From Oribacterium sp. KHPX15 (GTDB lineage: Bacteria > Bacillota > Clostridia > Lachnospirales > Lachnospiraceae), in contig NZ_FNRG01000003.1 in NCBI RefSeq assembly GCF_900107835.1, forward strand, positions 62,001 to 126,000: 64,000 nucleotides of DNA, read 5' to 3'. The notes beneath the pieces were generated by a model. That model saw only the letters and a list, made by a program, of their open reading frames with translations. It ran no database searches and was not told the DNA's origin. A program made the translations under genes and the position numbers. Of this stretch, positions 55,202-63,932 are shown one piece after another (the first letter of the stretch is position 1; every line of letters begins with the position of its first letter).

Positions 55202-56078
55202 AGCCTTCCAACGCCTTTTCGTCTATAGCGAGCTTAATACATCCCATGATACCCTGGTCATCATTCAGTGACGCAGGAACGATATAGTGATCAATATCCG
55301 CAAGCTCCGAAGTTTTCAGATAGCCGTTCAGCATCTCCTTTACCTTTTCACGGATGAGAGGGAAGAGCTGAAGCTGATGCATTACTCCGCCACCCAGAAT
55401 GATGATCTGAGGACTCATGATAAGGATAATATTGCAAAGCGCCTGAGCAATATAGAAAGCCTCCATGTCCCAAACCTTTGCATCATCCTTAAGCTCGATG
55501 GCCTTCCTGCCCCAACGCTCCTCAATAGCAGGACCCGCTGCCATACCTTCCAGACAGTTTCCGTGGTAAGGACAGTGACCCTTGTAAGTATCCCCCTCAT
55601 AAGGAAGAAGCTTCATATGTCCAAGTTCAGGATGGAGCATTCCGTGAACAAGCTTTCCATTAGACATTACTCCGCCGCCCACACCTGTTCCGATGGTGAT
55701 ATAAACAGCATCAGTAAGTCCTTTGGCCTGTCCGTAAGTTATCTCTCCCAGCAGTGAGCCGTTAACGTCGGTATCAAAGCCGATGGGAATATGCAGGGCA
55801 TCCTTCATATCTTTAACAATGTTGTAATTTGCCCATTTAAGCTTCGGAGTAGTGGTGAAGCTTCCATATGTGGGTGACTTACGGTCCAGATCGATAGGAC
55901 CGAAGGCGGCTATGCCCAGAGATTCAATGTTTTTGTTCTTAAACCAGTCAATGATCTTTGGCATGGTTTCTTCCGGAGAAACAGTTGGAATCGAAATCTG
56001 TTCCAGAATCTTGCCGTTTTCATCACCTATGGCACATACCATCTTGGTTCCGCCTGCTTCTAATGCTCCATATAACAT
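55200..56078 (-). CDS. ROK-family fructokinase
   Basis: 292 residues, AGGAGG before the ATG. ROK sugar kinase: ATP motif EAGGTKMVCAIGD at the start, DTDVNGSLLGE (catalytic Asp), TIGTGVGGG, and the zinc site GHMK..HCPYHGNCLEG, followed by MAAGPAIEERWG. These fit the ScrK/GmuE fructokinase branch, which phosphorylates fructose to fructose 6-phosphate. It is divergent to the amylosucrase-like gene, which would release fructose from sucrose, so the two fit one pathway. Confidence 0.9.
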   Translation of the reverse strand: MLYGALEAGGTKMVCAIGDENGKILEQISIPTVSPEETMPKIIDWFKNKNIESLGIAAFGPIDLDRKSPTYGSFTTTPKLKWANYNIVKDMKDALHIPIGFDTDVNGSLLGEITYGQAKGLTDAVYITIGTGVGGGVMSNGKLVHGMLHPELGHMKLLPYEGDTYKGHCPYHGNCLEGMAAGPAIEERWGRKAIELKDDAKVWDMEAFYIAQALCNIILIMSPQIIILGGGVMHQLQLFPLIREKVKEMLNGYLKTSELADIDHYIVPASLNDDQGIMGCIKLAIDEKALEG

Positions 56079-56393
56079 ATGTTGTCCTCCTGAATACCTT
56101 GACCGTCAGACCATCGATAATCTGCTTTGCGAAAGACTGACGTATGAATGTGATTATTCATATAAACCTTATGCAATCCACAAAAATTGTGAAAAAATAA
56201 ACTAACTCGATTGTAGAGGAGGGATTGTAAAAAATCAATAATCATAATAAAAAAAGGAAATAATATTTTTTTTATAAATACTCTGTCATTTCATTGCTAC
56301 GACGAAAATATTTTCTTATAATTACGTTTAGGGCAATATTAATTCTATTTAGAACGTGAACTGAAAATCTAATAACAAAGGACAGGCATTGAT
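56079..56393. other. 315-nt divergent promoter region of the sugar module
   Basis: Lies between the leftward fructokinase and the rightward GH13 gene. It is AT-rich, with A- and T-runs near 56220-56280. A good rightward promoter is at 56294-56322. No gene or clear operator was found. Confidence 0.6.
56294..56322 (+). promoter_or_regulatory. Sigma-A-type promoter for the amylosucrase-like gene
   Basis: TTGCTA (56294-56299), 17-nt spacer, TATAAT (56317-56322), 71 nt before the ATG. Sequence match only. Confidence 0.6.
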
Positions 56394-58244
56394 ATGTTTG
56401 AAAGCATTAAATTGGAGAAAGAGTTTAAGGAGCGGCTTGATAAGCATTATGATGAGCTTAAGTGGCTCTATAGTGAGCTGTATCATAATGATCAGCAGGC
56501 CTTTGACTATTTTTTGTGTATGCTTCATCAGTACTATGAGGAACGTGATCCGGATCTCCGGGAATGGGATGAAGCAAGAGAACTGGTTCCTGACTGGTAT
56601 CGCGGAAACGAGATGCTGGGAATGCAGATGTATGTGAACTGTTTTAATAAAACTCTGAAAGGTGTTAAGGAGAAGATTCCGTATCTTAAAGAGACGGGTT
56701 CAAATTATATTCATCTTATGCCCCTTCTGGAAAGCCCAAAGGGACGTTCCGACGGAGGATATGCGGTTTCTGATTTCCGAAGAGTACAGCCGGAGCTTGG
56801 AACTATGGAGGATCTGAAGGAGCTTGCGGAAGAATGCCACAGGAACGGAATGAGTGTGTGCATGGATTTTGTCATGAATCATACTTCCGAGGATCATGAG
56901 TGGGCCCGTCGCGCGAGGAATGGTGAGAGGGAGTATCAGGACAGATATTTCTTCTATGATAACTGGGATATCCCCAACAGGTTCGAAAAAACCGTACCAC
57001 AGGTTTTCCCGACTACGGCGCCCGGAAATTTCACCTGGTGTGAGGCGGTTCATAAGGTGGTGATGACTACCTTTTATCCATACCAGTGGGATCTCAACTA
57101 CAGAAATCCGGTTGTGTTCAATGACATGACTGCTAACATGCTGAACCTGTGTAATCACGGTGTTGATGTTATAAGACTTGATGCCACACCATACATCTGG
57201 AAGGAGCTGGGCACCAGCTGCCGGAATCTTCCTCAGGTACATACCCTTGTGCGTATCATGAGAATGGCTTCCGAGATCGTATGTCCGGGAACACTGCTTC
57301 TGGGAGAAGTCGTAATGGAGCCAAGCAAGGTAGTTCCGTACTTTGGTACCATCGAAAAGCCGGAATGCCATATGCTTTACAATGTTACCACTATGGCAAG
57401 TACCTGGCATACTGTGGCGACTCAGGACGTGAGACTCATGAAGCATCAGCTCGGACAGGTTTTTGCACTTCCGAAGCAGTATGTTTTCCTAAACTATCTG
57501 CGCTGCCATGACGATATAGGATGGGGTCTCGACTATAACTATCTTAAGCAATTCGGGGTAGAAGAGGTTTCCCATAAAAAGTTCCTTAATGAATATTTCT
57601 GCGGAGCACATTACGGCCTTGATTCAAGAGGCGAGCTTTACAACAATGACCCTAGACTGGGAGACGCAAGACTATGCGGAACGACAGCTTCTCTTTGCGG
57701 CATTGAGGCAGCAGAGTATGAAAGAAATGACTGGAAGCTGGATATAGGAATACGGCTTGACATAATGCTGCACGCATTTCTGCTTACCCAGAGCGGAATC
57801 CCTATCATCTATTCCGGAGATGAGATAGGTCAGCTTAATGACTACACTTACCATGAGGATCCGGAAAAATGGGATGATTCAAGGTATCTCCACAGAGGTG
57901 CCTTCAAATGGGATGAGGTTGCGGCAAGAAAATCTCCCGCAAAGAGACAGGGACGTATCTATAAGGCTTTAAGAAAGCTTGAGAAGCTTCGTTCAAAACA
58001 TATAGTTTTTGAATCCGGAGCAGACTGCTGGATCGTGGAAACCTACAATGATCACATCCTTGGAATCGGCAGATATTTCCATGGGGAAAAGATGATAGGT
58101 CTCTTCAATTTCTCGACTCAGGATGAAACAGCCTGGATCAACGAGGAAGAGAAATATATAGATCTGATGACCAATAAACGGAGAGAAGCAAAGGCTGTTG
58201 GAATTCCGGCAAGAGATTTTGTATGGCTTATTGCCAAGTGCTAG
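56394..58244 (+). CDS. Amylosucrase-like glycoside hydrolase family 13 enzyme
   Basis: 616 residues, the amylosucrase length. An N-terminal helical domain (~1-90) precedes the GH13 barrel. Catalytic residues: Asp263 in VDVIRLDATPYIWKELGTSC, Glu305 in LLLGEVV and Asp373 in LRCHDDIGWG. Also DFVMNHTS, YPYQWDLNY and SGIPIIYSGDEIG. Order and wording follow amylosucrase (GH13_4), which splits sucrose and transfers glucose to a glucan while freeing fructose. No signal peptide, so cytoplasmic. Together with the divergent fructokinase this implies sucrose use. Sucrose phosphorylase-like or hydrolase activity cannot be excluded. Confidence 0.9.
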   Translation: MFESIKLEKEFKERLDKHYDELKWLYSELYHNDQQAFDYFLCMLHQYYEERDPDLREWDEARELVPDWYRGNEMLGMQMYVNCFNKTLKGVKEKIPYLKETGSNYIHLMPLLESPKGRSDGGYAVSDFRRVQPELGTMEDLKELAEECHRNGMSVCMDFVMNHTSEDHEWARRARNGEREYQDRYFFYDNWDIPNRFEKTVPQVFPTTAPGNFTWCEAVHKVVMTTFYPYQWDLNYRNPVVFNDMTANMLNLCNHGVDVIRLDATPYIWKELGTSCRNLPQVHTLVRIMRMASEIVCPGTLLLGEVVMEPSKVVPYFGTIEKPECHMLYNVTTMASTWHTVATQDVRLMKHQLGQVFALPKQYVFLNYLRCHDDIGWGLDYNYLKQFGVEEVSHKKFLNEYFCGAHYGLDSRGELYNNDPRLGDARLCGTTASLCGIEAAEYERNDWKLDIGIRLDIMLHAFLLTQSGIPIIYSGDEIGQLNDYTYHEDPEKWDDSRYLHRGAFKWDEVAARKSPAKRQGRIYKALRKLEKLRSKHIVFESGADCWIVETYNDHILGIGRYFHGEKMIGLFNFSTQDETAWINEEEKYIDLMTNKRREAKAVGIPARDFVWLIAKC

Positions 58245-58369
58245 AAGTTTAAAAAGACCTTTATCTGTTTGGAAATCAAGGTTTTTATTCAGAGAACCGG
58301 ACAGATAATATTTTTTAATCAATAATTGAAGTTTTATAGTGCAATATTGTTAAAAATTTGTTAAACTAT

Positions 58370-58395
58370 ATCTATGTCAAACGATTGACATAGAT
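58370..58395 (+). promoter_or_regulatory. Candidate operator palindrome before the HAD gene
   Basis: ATCTATGTCA and TGACATAGAT, perfect 10-bp arms around AACGAT, ending 16 nt before the ATG. TTGTTA and TATAT-like boxes lie just upstream, so a bound repressor would block this promoter. Confidence 0.55.
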
Positions 58396-58411
58396 TTGGA
58401 GATGACCGGAT

Positions 58412-59236
58412 ATGAAAAATAAACTGATTTTCGTAGACATTGACGGCACTCTTACTCCCGCGGGGACCAATGTTCCGCCGGACAGTGCTGTGGAAGCCAT
58501 AAAGAAAGCCCAACAGAACGGACATAAAGTATTTCTCTGTACAGGAAGAAATTTTGATATGTTAAAGCCTGTGCTGAAATATGATTTTGACGGAGTTGTG
58601 GGTAGCTCCGGAGGATACGTTACCTGTGGTGATGAGGTTCTTTATGACTGCCCCATGAGTAAGGAACAGCTTGATATAGCTTTGGAATCACTTCATAAAA
58701 ACGGTGTGTTCTGTACCATTGAAGGGAAGGATGGATCCTTTGGAGACGCAAACCTGAAGGATTTTCTTGACAGCACCGAGGGCGGTAATTCCGAAATAGA
58801 GCGCTGGCGAAAAGCTCTGAGTGAAAATCTCGGTATCCGCCCCATGGATGAGTATGACGGGCAGCCCATTTACAAGGTAGTCATCATGGCAAGGGAGAAT
58901 TCCCAGATAGATGAATGCAGATCGCTTCTTGAGAAGGATTTCAGCTTCGTTATACAGGATGTTCCTGCACATGGATGTGTCAATGGCGAACTCATTAACC
59001 GGAAATTCGATAAGGGTAAAGGCGTAAGGCTCATTGCGGAGCACCTGGGAATCCCCATCGAAGACACCATAGGCTTCGGAGACAGCATGAATGACCTTGA
59101 GATGATAGAGACCGTAGGTGTTTCTGTATGTATGGCAAACGGCTCCGAAAAGCTCAAGGAGATTTCCGATATCGTCTGTCCGTCGGTTACTGAGGATGGT
59201 CTTGCCAAGGCATTTGCAGATCTTAAGCTCATATAA
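58412..59236 (+). CDS. HAD-superfamily Cof-type sugar phosphatase
   Basis: 274 residues, GGAG before the ATG. HAD motifs: IFVDIDGTLTP (nucleophile and acid Asp), LCTGRN, the conserved Lys in NRKFDKGKGV, and IGFGDSMNDLEMIE. A Cof-type cap domain is present (~85-190). These enzymes dephosphorylate sugar phosphates or similar small molecules. Between the GH13 and PTS genes it may remove phosphate from an excess sugar phosphate. Confidence 0.9.
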   Translation: MKNKLIFVDIDGTLTPAGTNVPPDSAVEAIKKAQQNGHKVFLCTGRNFDMLKPVLKYDFDGVVGSSGGYVTCGDEVLYDCPMSKEQLDIALESLHKNGVFCTIEGKDGSFGDANLKDFLDSTEGGNSEIERWRKALSENLGIRPMDEYDGQPIYKVVIMARENSQIDECRSLLEKDFSFVIQDVPAHGCVNGELINRKFDKGKGVRLIAEHLGIPIEDTIGFGDSMNDLEMIETVGVSVCMANGSEKLKEISDIVCPSVTEDGLAKAFADLKLI

Positions 59237-59404
59237 AGCGTTGAGTACAGACCGGTCAGGACATAAACAGCCTGATGCCTGATGTGTCCGGATTCGAAAA
59301 CCGATCAATCGGTGTGATGCAGGCAATATAAGATCTGAAAACCGGCCGGCTGTTTTTCATGGAGACAGCATTAATCAAATAATCCATGCTTTCAATCGTG
59401 CATG

Positions 59405-59428
59405 TCTGCCGGGGGGTTATGTGGCAGA
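59405..59428 (+). promoter_or_regulatory. Hairpin in the PTS gene leader
   Basis: TCTGCC and GGCAGA around 12 nt, 35 nt before the EIIBCA start. The 226-nt leader (59237-59462) also has imperfect GC-rich inverted repeats (GGACA/TGTCC, CCGGCCGG near 59342) that could be the HAD terminator or an antitermination site. No clear RAT sequence. Confidence 0.35.
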
Positions 59429-59462
59429 TTAGTGTTATATATCTAAAAGCGAGGTAAATAAA

Positions 59463-61325
59463 ATGGCACTTGATTACAGAAAGTGTGCGCAGGAAATTGT
59501 TGACCACATAGGTGGTCGTGATAATGTCGCACAGGCAGCGCATTGTGCAACGAGACTCCGACTTGTTATCAAGGATAACAGCAAGGTTGACAAGGAGTAT
59601 CTTGACAATGTTGAGGGCGTAAAGGGTATGTTTGAATCCAATGGTCAGCTCCAATTGATCATCGGAACAGGAACCGTAAACAAGGTTTACGATGAATTCC
59701 TGAGTATCACAGGTATGACAGCAGCTACAAAGGATGATGTAAAGGCAGCTGCAGCTGCCAAGCAGCCACTGTGGAAGCAGCTCCTTAAGCCTATCGGTGA
59801 TGTATTTGTACCGATTCTTCCGGCTATCGTTGCATCCGGTCTTATGATGGGTCTTGTAGAGGCTCTCGGAAAGATTCCGGGACTCAATTTTGCGGGAACA
59901 GACTGGTATGCTTTCCTTGATATGGTAGCGAATACAGCATTTGCATACCTGCCTGTAATCGTTGCAATTTCGGCAGCCAGAGTTTTCGGCGGAAATATCT
60001 TCCTGGGAGCAGTTATCGGTCTTCTGATGATCCACTCTGCCCTTACCAACGGTTGGAATGCTGCAGCAGGATATGATGTATGGTACCTTTTCGGACACAT
60101 CAGGATCACGGAATCTTATTCATTGTTCCAGATAAATCAGCTTGGTTATCAGGGACACGTAATTCCGGTAATCATTGCGGTGTTGCTTATGAGTAATGTT
60201 GAGAAATGGTTCCATAAGCATGTTCCGGAAATGCTGGATCTTTTCATCACACCGCTTTGTACAGTTCTTATCACTGCTCTTATTACATTTACTATTATAG
60301 GACCTATCTTCTCAGGACTTGAAACCATGGTTCTCAACGGAGCACAGGTTCTTGTAAAGAACCCGCTGGGCGCTATGGTAATGGGTGCTATCTATCCTGT
60401 TACCGTAGTTATGGGTCTTCACCACATGTACAATGTAATCGAGGCCGGAATGCTTTCGAGTGTTGGTCTCAACACCTGGATGCCTATAGCATCGGCAGCG
60501 AATTTCGCACAGTTCGGTGCCTGTCTTGCAGTAGGTCTCAAGTCTCAGAGCAATAAGACAAAGGTTATCGCGGTTCCTTCAGCTCTTTCAGCTGCCCTCG
60601 GAATTACAGAGCCTGCAATCTTCGGTGTAAACCTTCGTTTCTATAAGCCTTTTGTTGCAGGTATGGTGGGCGGAGCCATCGGTTCAATCTTCGGTGCCAT
60701 CACAGGAATCGGTGCTACAGCTTACGGTGTAACCGGTATCCCGGGATATCTTACTATCAATAATGCAGGAGTTTATACAGTTCTTCTTCTGGTTTCCGGC
60801 GGAGTAGCATTTGCAGGAACCTGGAGCTTCTGGAAGGAAGAGGTTAAAAAGCCGGTAAATAAGCCTGTGGATGAGGCGGCAGAGACCGTGAAATTCGAGC
60901 AGAAGCCGGTTATAACCTGTGAGGCAGGAACAATTCTTGCACCTATCAATGGCAATGTAATTCCACAGGACAAGATTCCTGACGGGACATTTGCATCAGG
61001 TGTACTTGGTGCGGGAGTCGGAATCGAACCTGAAGGCGAAATTGTTTATGCTCCTTTCGATGGAGAAGTTTCTTCAGTGGCAGAATCAAAGCATGCCATC
61101 GGACTTAGTGGCCCCGGAGATATGGAAGTTCTTATCCATGTGGGAGTTGATACCGTAGCCATGAACGGAGAGGGCTTCGAGCCTTTGGTAGAGGATGGTG
61201 ACAAGGTTAAGGCCGGCCAGCCTATACTTAAATTCTCCAAGGCTGCCATAAAGGCTGCCGATCACCCGGATGTGGTTGTAGTTCTTTTAACAAATAGTGA
61301 CGATTATAAGCAAGTTAGTGTATAA
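59463..61325 (+). CDS. PTS EIIBCA sugar transporter, beta-glucoside/sucrose family
   Basis: 620 residues, GCGAGG before the ATG. EIIB at ~1-85 with phosphorylated Cys28 in AAHCATRLRL. EIIC at ~105-460 with many membrane helices (VFVPILPAIVASGLMMG, PVTVVMGLHHMYN, GITEPAIFGVN). EIIA of the glucose type at ~480-620 with His559 in VLIHVGVDTV. It takes up and phosphorylates a sugar, accepting phosphate from HPr. Sucrose is suggested by the fructokinase and amylosucrase-like genes, but beta-glucoside or trehalose-type substrates are possible. HPr and EI follow within 400 nt. Confidence 0.93.
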   Translation: MALDYRKCAQEIVDHIGGRDNVAQAAHCATRLRLVIKDNSKVDKEYLDNVEGVKGMFESNGQLQLIIGTGTVNKVYDEFLSITGMTAATKDDVKAAAAAKQPLWKQLLKPIGDVFVPILPAIVASGLMMGLVEALGKIPGLNFAGTDWYAFLDMVANTAFAYLPVIVAISAARVFGGNIFLGAVIGLLMIHSALTNGWNAAAGYDVWYLFGHIRITESYSLFQINQLGYQGHVIPVIIAVLLMSNVEKWFHKHVPEMLDLFITPLCTVLITALITFTIIGPIFSGLETMVLNGAQVLVKNPLGAMVMGAIYPVTVVMGLHHMYNVIEAGMLSSVGLNTWMPIASAANFAQFGACLAVGLKSQSNKTKVIAVPSALSAALGITEPAIFGVNLRFYKPFVAGMVGGAIGSIFGAITGIGATAYGVTGIPGYLTINNAGVYTVLLLVSGGVAFAGTWSFWKEEVKKPVNKPVDEAAETVKFEQKPVITCEAGTILAPINGNVIPQDKIPDGTFASGVLGAGVGIEPEGEIVYAPFDGEVSSVAESKHAIGLSGPGDMEVLIHVGVDTVAMNGEGFEPLVEDGDKVKAGQPILKFSKAAIKAADHPDVVVVLLTNSDDYKQVSV

Positions 61326-61372
61326 TGTGATATAATTGTATAAGTACTTAAATAATAAAGGAGATTATCAAC

Positions 61373-61630
61373 ATGAAAGAGATCGAGTTTACAGTTAATG
61401 ACCCTAATGGAATCCACGCAAGACCTGCAGGTATCCTTGTAAAGGCTTTAAAGGCTTTTAATTCAAAGGTTACTATCTATAAGGGTGACAAGAATGCAGA
61501 TATGAAGAAGCTTCTTGCTCTGATGGGTATGGGTGTTAAGCAGGGAGATACCGTCAAGATTCAGATCGAAGGTGATGACGAAGAGACATGCGCAGCTGAA
61601 CTTGAGAAGGCACTTAACGATAATTTCTGA
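61373..61630 (+). CDS. ptsH: HPr phosphocarrier lacking the regulatory Ser46
   Basis: 85 residues, AAAGGAG before the ATG. His15 in NGIHARPAG takes phosphate from EI and gives it to EIIA. At the place of Ser46, the target of HPr kinase in Gram-positive bacteria (usual KS-I/L-MG), the sequence is NADMKKLLALMG, with Lys46. So the PTS role should be intact but CcpA-type catabolite control through this HPr should not. Alignment around GVKQGD has no gap, so the change is real in this sequence. Two TATAAT boxes lie in 61321-61336. A terminator separates it from ptsI. Confidence 0.93.
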   Translation: MKEIEFTVNDPNGIHARPAGILVKALKAFNSKVTIYKGDKNADMKKLLALMGMGVKQGDTVKIQIEGDDEETCAAELEKALNDNF

Positions 61631-61640
61631 TCAAAAACAT

Positions 61641-61688
61641 AAGCTTCTCGGAAGACCGGAAGGTAACTTCCGGGAGGCTTTGTTTTTT
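61641..61688 (+). terminator. Terminator or attenuator between ptsH and ptsI
   Basis: AAGCTTCTCGGAAG and CTTCCGGGAGGCTT pair over 14 positions with two G-U pairs, followed by TGTTTTTT. Partial read-through would give more HPr than EI. Confidence 0.75.
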
Positions 61689-61711
61689 GTCTTTAAAAAA
61701 GGGAGAAAAGT

Positions 61712-63355
61712 ATGCAAGTTGCAACAGGTAAAAGCGTTCTTAACGGAATAGCAATCGGAAAGATCAAGGTTTATACACCACCAAAGGTGGTTATCAGCGA
61801 AAGTCTTGTTGAAGATACAGACGCTGAACTTGCTCGTTTTGACGAGGCCCGTGAAAAGGCTATCGATCAGCAGAATGCATTATACGAAAAGGCAGTTATC
61901 GATGCCGGCGAGGAAAGTGCAGAGGTTTTCTCGGTTCATGCAATGATGCTTGAGGATGATGACCTCATCGACGCTACAAAGGAGATCATTGTCAGCCAGA
62001 AGCACAACGCAGAGTATGCCGTAAAGACAGCTTTCAACAATCAGGCACGTGTTTTTGCCGAGATGGATGATCCATACATGAAGGAGCGTTCAGCAGATAT
62101 CTATGATATCGAGCAGGCAGTTCTTAATGTACTCTTCGGTATCGATCCCGAATCAATGCAGGGAACAGAGCCTTGCATCCTTGTGGCTAATGATCTGACA
62201 CCTTCAGAGACCGTACGTCTTGATAAATCACTTCTTCTCGGAATCATTACGAGAGAAGGTTCACTTAACAGCCATACAGCTATCCTTGCAAGATCCATGG
62301 GCATCCCTGCACTGGTTCAGTGCGGTGACGTGGCAAGTAAGTGGGACGGTAAGATGGCTATACTTGATGGTTACAATGCCTGTGCTTATATCGAGCCTAC
62401 AGATGATCTCATGAAGTCTCTTCAGAGCAAGCAGGATGCTGATAACCGTCAGAAGGCATTACTCCAGGAGCTTAAGGGACAGAGCAACACAACCATCGAT
62501 GGAAAGACCATCAAGGTTTATGCAAATATCGGCGGACCTTCAGACATTGGTCTTGTTCAGCAGAATGATGCAGGCGGAGTTGGACTCTTCCGTTCAGAGT
62601 TCGTATATCTCAACTCTAAGGATTATCCTTCAGAGGATGAGCAGTTCAATGCTTACAGACTGGCAGTTGAGTCACTTGCTCCAAAGCAGGTTATCATACG
62701 TACCTGTGATATCGGTGCCGATAAACAGGTTGACTACATGAACCTTGTAAAGGAAGACAATCCGGCATTGGGATGCCGTGCAATAAGACTTTGCCTTACA
62801 AGAAGGGATTTCTTCAAGACTCAGTTGAGGGCACTGCTTCGTGCTTCTGCTTACGGAAATCTGGGTATCATGTTCCCGATGATCATTTCCGCAAGAGAGC
62901 TTAATGAGTGTAAGCAGCTTTTAAAGGAGTGCACAGATGAGCTTCTTGAAAAGGGAGTTACAATCGGTAAGTACAGTATCGGTGTTATGATCGAGACTCC
63001 TGCAGCTGTTTTGATAGCGGATGAGCTTGCCGAAGAGTGTGATTTCATGTCCATCGGAACCAATGATCTTACTCAGTATACATTGGCTATAGACCGTCAG
63101 AATGCGGCTCTGGATCCTTTCCTTGATACTCATCATCCTGCAGTTCTGAAAGCAATTAAGATGACTATCGAGGCTGGACACCGTCACGGTGCATGGGTTG
63201 GAATCTGTGGTGAGCTTGGAGCAGATCTGACATTGACAGAAACATTCCTCCGCTACGGAGTTGATGAGCTGTCAGTAAATCCGGTATCCATCCTTGGACT
63301 CCGTAAGGTAATCCGTGGAATCGATCTTCGTAAGACTCCGGGAGAGACTGACTGA
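61712..63355 (+). CDS. ptsI: PTS enzyme I
   Basis: 547 residues, slightly short of the usual ~570; GGGAG before the ATG. It takes phosphate from PEP and passes it to HPr. Active His188 in NSHTAILARSMGIPA, PEP-domain motifs GGVGLFRSEFVYL, RTCDIGADKQ, GIMFPMIISA, IGVMIETPAA, MSIGTNDLTQYTLAIDR and GICGELGAD. All parts present. It follows ptsH by 81 nt. Confidence 0.96.
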   Translation: MQVATGKSVLNGIAIGKIKVYTPPKVVISESLVEDTDAELARFDEAREKAIDQQNALYEKAVIDAGEESAEVFSVHAMMLEDDDLIDATKEIIVSQKHNAEYAVKTAFNNQARVFAEMDDPYMKERSADIYDIEQAVLNVLFGIDPESMQGTEPCILVANDLTPSETVRLDKSLLLGIITREGSLNSHTAILARSMGIPALVQCGDVASKWDGKMAILDGYNACAYIEPTDDLMKSLQSKQDADNRQKALLQELKGQSNTTIDGKTIKVYANIGGPSDIGLVQQNDAGGVGLFRSEFVYLNSKDYPSEDEQFNAYRLAVESLAPKQVIIRTCDIGADKQVDYMNLVKEDNPALGCRAIRLCLTRRDFFKTQLRALLRASAYGNLGIMFPMIISARELNECKQLLKECTDELLEKGVTIGKYSIGVMIETPAAVLIADELAEECDFMSIGTNDLTQYTLAIDRQNAALDPFLDTHHPAVLKAIKMTIEAGHRHGAWVGICGELGADLTLTETFLRYGVDELSVNPVSILGLRKVIRGIDLRKTPGETD

Positions 63356-63360
63356 TGATA

Positions 63361-63406
63361 CAGAGCCAGAGGGCATCCATTTATAATCGGATGCCCTCTG
63401 GCTCTG
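63361..63406. terminator. Perfect 18-bp palindromic terminator between ptsI and the cyclophilin gene
   Basis: CAGAGCCAGAGGGCATCC and its exact complement around 10 nt. Serves two convergent genes. Shares GAGGGCATCC/GGATGCCCTC and flanking bases with the deoC terminator 17 kb away. Confidence 0.85.
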
Positions 63407-63446
63407 TTTGAACTTATCTCTAGCGGAATTGCTCAAATGATTATAG

Positions 63447-63932
63447 TTATTCTGTAACAGTGACCTTGGTCATTGTAACGGAGATTTTAGGGGCGTCATT
63501 CCAGTCGGTAGGAATGGAAGCGATACGGTCAACTTCGTCCATGCCCTCTGTAACCTTTCCGAAGGCAGCGTACTCACCGTCAAGATGAGGTGAATCCTGG
63601 TGCATGATGAAGAACTGAGATCCTGCGGAATTCGGATTCATGGAACGAGCCATTGAGATGACTCCGCGGGTGTGCTTCAGATCATTCTTTACTCCGTTAG
63701 AAGAAAACTCTCCTTTGATAGACCAGCCCGGACCGCCCATTCCGGTTCCCTCAGGATCTCCGCCCTGAATCATAAAGCCCGGGATTATACGATGGAAAGT
63801 AAGACCATCATAAAAACCATCTTTAACAAGCTTTACAAAATTCTCTACTGTGATTGGTGCGATATCGGGATAAAGCTCGATCTTTATGTCCTTACCGTCA
63901 TCCATTGTGATAGTAACTATTGGATTTGCCAT
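63447..63932 (-). CDS. Cyclophilin-type peptidyl-prolyl cis-trans isomerase
   Basis: 161 residues, AAGGAA before the ATG. Single cyclophilin domain: PITVENFVKLVKDGFYDGLT, FHRIIPGFMIQGGDPEGTG (catalytic Arg), SAGSQFFIM, and AAFGKVTEGMDEVD. No signal peptide, so cytoplasmic. It assists protein folding by isomerising proline bonds. Single gene; its promoter should lie in 63933-64000. Confidence 0.95.
   Translation of the reverse strand: MANPIVTITMDDGKDIKIELYPDIAPITVENFVKLVKDGFYDGLTFHRIIPGFMIQGGDPEGTGMGGPGWSIKGEFSSNGVKNDLKHTRGVISMARSMNPNSAGSQFFIMHQDSPHLDGEYAAFGKVTEGMDEVDRIASIPTDWNDAPKISVTMTKVTVTE

Noticed and set aside
59256-60098. Leftward 280-codon frame inside the PTS gene
   Set aside because: Antisense to conserved EIIB/EIIC coding sequence; Cys/Ser-rich shadow composition.
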